The notes beneath the pieces are model-generated. The model saw only the letters and a program-made list of their open reading frames with translations. It was not told the DNA's origin and searched no databases. DNA of 64,000 nt from Phycisphaerales bacterium UBA2396 (GTDB lineage: Bacteria; Planctomycetota; Phycisphaerae; Phycisphaerales; UBA1924): the NCBI GenBank assembly GCA_002343325.1, contig DDSG01000075.1, positions 43,521-107,520 on the forward strand, read 5' to 3'. The translations under genes and the position numbers were made by a program. Positions 62,394-64,000 of the stretch are shown here, piece by piece. Position 1 is the first letter of the stretch, and each line of letters begins with the position of its first letter.

Positions 62394-63113
62394 TTATCGC
62401 TGAGGCGACGCGTCTTGCAGCAGGGCGGCGGCGGCGACGACCGCGGCCGTTTCGATCCTCATGACGTGCGGCCCGAAGCACGAGGCCCGCCCGCCGCGAG
62501 ATCGGACTTCCGCGAGTTCCTCCGGCGTCAAGCCACCTTCAGGTCCGATGAGCAAACGCACGGTCGGACCATCGATGGTTGCCAGGCTTTGGCCATGCGC
62601 ATCGGCGAGGATCACGGGCACGCCGTCCTCGAACGCTCGGGCCAGCGACGCGGGCTCGCCGATCTCAAGCGTCCAGGCCCGCCCGCACTGTTTGGTCGCC
62701 TCCTCGGCGATGCGGCGCAGGCGATCCATCTTGGTCTCGCGCGGCTCGACCACCGCCCGCTGGCAGATCAGGGGTATCCATGCCGCGGCTCCGACCTGAG
62801 CGAGGCCCTCGATCATCGCCGAGAGCCGGTCCCCCTTGGGCGCGGGGGCCCAGACCTCGACACGCGGCGTGGTCGGGGGGCAGACCTCGACCTGCGCGAC
62901 GCGAAGCCAGACGATCCAACCGTCCTTGCCCTTCTCGATTCGATCGATGACGGCGTGGGCGATGCGTCCGCGACCGTCGTGCGCACGAACGGGGTCTCCC
63001 GCCTGCGCACGCCGAACCCGCGCGAGATGGTGCGACTCCTCGCCATCCAGCGGCAGGGGCGAACCCTCGGCGAGGCCTTCGAGCGAGCCGACATGAACGC
63101 GTTCAATGGACAC
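62394..63113 (-). CDS. rsmE: 16S rRNA m3U1498 methyltransferase
   Basis: A 239-aa SPOUT methyltransferase. The N-terminal PUA-like domain has DGEESHHLARVRRAQAGDPV. The SAM-binding knot motifs are EATKQCGRAW, LLIGPEGGLTPEEL and VMRIETAAVVAAAAL, as in RsmE, which methylates N3 of U1498 in 16S rRNA. It starts at GTG with TAGCCT exactly 6 nt before it and no SD. Confidence 0.95.
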   Translation of the reverse strand: MSIERVHVGSLEGLAEGSPLPLDGEESHHLARVRRAQAGDPVRAHDGRGRIAHAVIDRIEKGKDGWIVWLRVAQVEVCPPTTPRVEVWAPAPKGDRLSAMIEGLAQVGAAAWIPLICQRAVVEPRETKMDRLRRIAEEATKQCGRAWTLEIGEPASLARAFEDGVPVILADAHGQSLATIDGPTVRLLIGPEGGLTPEELAEVRSRGGRASCFGPHVMRIETAAVVAAAALLQDASPQR

Positions 63114-63119
63114 GCCGGG

Positions 63120-63125
63120 AGGCTA
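63120..63125 (-). promoter_or_regulatory. TAGCCT -10-like box, 6 nt before rsmE start
   Basis: On the minus strand TAGCCT, CCCGGC, GTG, with no SD. A leaderless start is inferred. Confidence 0.5.
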
Positions 63126-63299
63126 TGCGGGCGGCGGGCCGGGTGCGATCGGGGGGTGTTCTCCCCGATTTGCGGAGATTCGCGCAAGATTGAGGCTCCG
63201 GGAACGTGCGGGGGCGGCCGGGCGGGCGGGGGCGCTTGAGTGTGGGCCCGAAAAGCCCGATGATGCGCGGGTTCGGTGGTTTTCTGGTGGAAGTGAAGG

Positions 63300-64000
63300 A
63301 TGCCGGAGCAGACGCAGGCCAAACAAGCCTCGTTGGCGGACGAAGTCGACGCGCTGCTGGGAGCGATGCAGCAGACGTGCGATCGACTCGAGTCGCAGCT
63401 CGCCGAGACACCGGCCGAGCCGGATGTCTCGTTGGATGGCCCCGTCGCGGACGATGGCGCAGCGGCCGTTCAAGACTTGAGCGAGCAGGTCGATGCGATG
63501 GTGCGCGAGGTTGCTGCGGTCGTGCCGACCGACGTCGCCGACCCGAACGCCGAGGTGCTCGCGTCTTCCGCCACCAGCGAGACAACTGCGGAGCCCGAGG
63601 CGACTCTTGCCGAGGAAGAGCCTCACGCCGAGACCACGCCCGGTCCTGAGTTCGCCGCGGAACCCGAGTCACCGCTCGCGCAGGTCTCTCCGGAAGTCGC
63701 GCCCGATGCCGACGCCGCGGAGCCCGCGGCTGAAGTCGCGCCCGCCGCGGCGACCAGCGAGGCGAGCCACAGCGTCACGAACGAAGAGCAGGTCGAACCT
63801 TCAGGAGAACTGACGGCAGAGCCGAGCGACACCGCGAACGAGCCGTTCGAGGAGCCAGTGGCAGAGACGGATCAGGCGTCGGCGGTGGATGAGCCGACCT
63901 CAGCCGCCGAGTCAGAAGATGAGCTCGCGTCGCTGACCGACGAGCTGCTCGGCGGCGAGTCGGAGCCCAAGCCGGCCACCCCGGCTCCCGCGCCCGTGGC
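63300..64000 (+). CDS. Acidic Ala/Glu/Pro-rich protein, 3'-truncated by the window
   Basis: The frame opens at an ATG at 63300 (after GGAAGTGAAGG) and stays open for 233 codons to the window end. It begins MPEQTQAKQASLADEVDALLG, then becomes very acidic and low in complexity with repeated AEP/AEPE/DVADP-type segments and few aromatics. No domain is recognised. The stretches EDELASLTDELLGG and DEVDALLGAM may be short helices. It is probably an intrinsically disordered linker region. The globular part, if any, lies beyond the window. Confidence 0.75.
   Translation, partial: MPEQTQAKQASLADEVDALLGAMQQTCDRLESQLAETPAEPDVSLDGPVADDGAAAVQDLSEQVDAMVREVAAVVPTDVADPNAEVLASSATSETTAEPEATLAEEEPHAETTPGPEFAAEPESPLAQVSPEVAPDADAAEPAAEVAPAAATSEASHSVTNEEQVEPSGELTAEPSDTANEPFEEPVAETDQASAVDEPTSAAESEDELASLTDELLGGESEPKPATPAPAPV

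Noticed and set aside
1..64000. CRISPR array, IS element, prophage or integron
   Set aside because: No regular direct-repeat/spacer series, transposase, integrase or phage gene was found. The repeats seen are dockerin-coding.

Overview
The window is high-GC bacterial chromosomal DNA. It most likely comes from a planctomycete of the class Phycisphaerae or a close relative. The evidence is: five secreted proteins ending in a paired EF-hand/dockerin-like module with a terminal Gly-Cys; two single prepilin-type (GFTLIELLVVIAI) proteins; a PEP-CTERM-like tail of the PTPATLALMGLGGL type; a CGYDLRG zinc-ribbon membrane protein; and a mixture of SD-led genes with genes that carry a TANNNT box 6 nt before the start codon and no SD. 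No rRNA, tRNA, CRISPR array, insertion sequence or prophage was recognised. Taxonomy is inferred from protein character only.

Layout. 1-2.6 kb: the tail of a GC-dockerin protein and a secreted LamG/purple-acid-phosphatase-like phosphohydrolase. 2.6-5.8 kb (minus): a phosphonate-type operon (phosphonatase-like HAD hydrolase, FAD amine oxidase, OPA-type transporter). 5.9-12.4 kb: pheA and a run of small membrane, regulatory and acyltransferase genes. 12.6-17.7 kb: argS and leuS, convergent with abutting stop codons. 17.8-22.8 kb: two large secreted GC-dockerin proteins. 22.9-27.2 kb: five overlapping genes (GT2 glycosyltransferase, BshC-like protein, BtuF-like lipoprotein, alpha/beta hydrolase, DUF456 protein). 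27.3-31.7 kb: a BNR-repeat protein, an SDR lacking the Tyr/Lys pair, a GC-dockerin protein and a pseudopilin.

31.8-39.2 kb is the most distinctive region: two convergent operons that together encode tryptophan catabolism from N-formylkynurenine to 2-oxocrotonate-type products. The minus operon runs 3-hydroxyanthranilate dioxygenase, ACMS decarboxylase, kynureninase, then one protein in which kynurenine 3-monooxygenase is fused to a KynB-type kynurenine formamidase. The plus operon encodes aminomuconate-semialdehyde dehydrogenase, a RidA-type 2-aminomuconate deaminase and a zinc-ribbon membrane protein. Tryptophan 2,3-dioxygenase is not in the window.

39.3-49.7 kb: an EamA transporter, PPi-type phosphofructokinase, sensor histidine kinase, YraN, a SurA/PrsA-like lipoprotein, a DUF1844 protein and sdhCAB. 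49.9-59 kb: a PEP-CTERM-like protein, a pseudopilin, a GC-dockerin protein, a SpoIIE-type phosphatase behind a B12-binding/MeaB-type GTPase fusion with no mutase domain, a queuosine-precursor transporter and a subtilase. 59-64 kb: typA/bipA, a squalene-cyclase-repeat protein, rsmE and the start of an acidic Ala/Glu-rich protein cut by the window end.

At least nine genes, including the first genes of both kynurenine operons, have a TANNNT hexamer exactly 6 nt before an ATG/GTG. This suggests leaderless transcripts.
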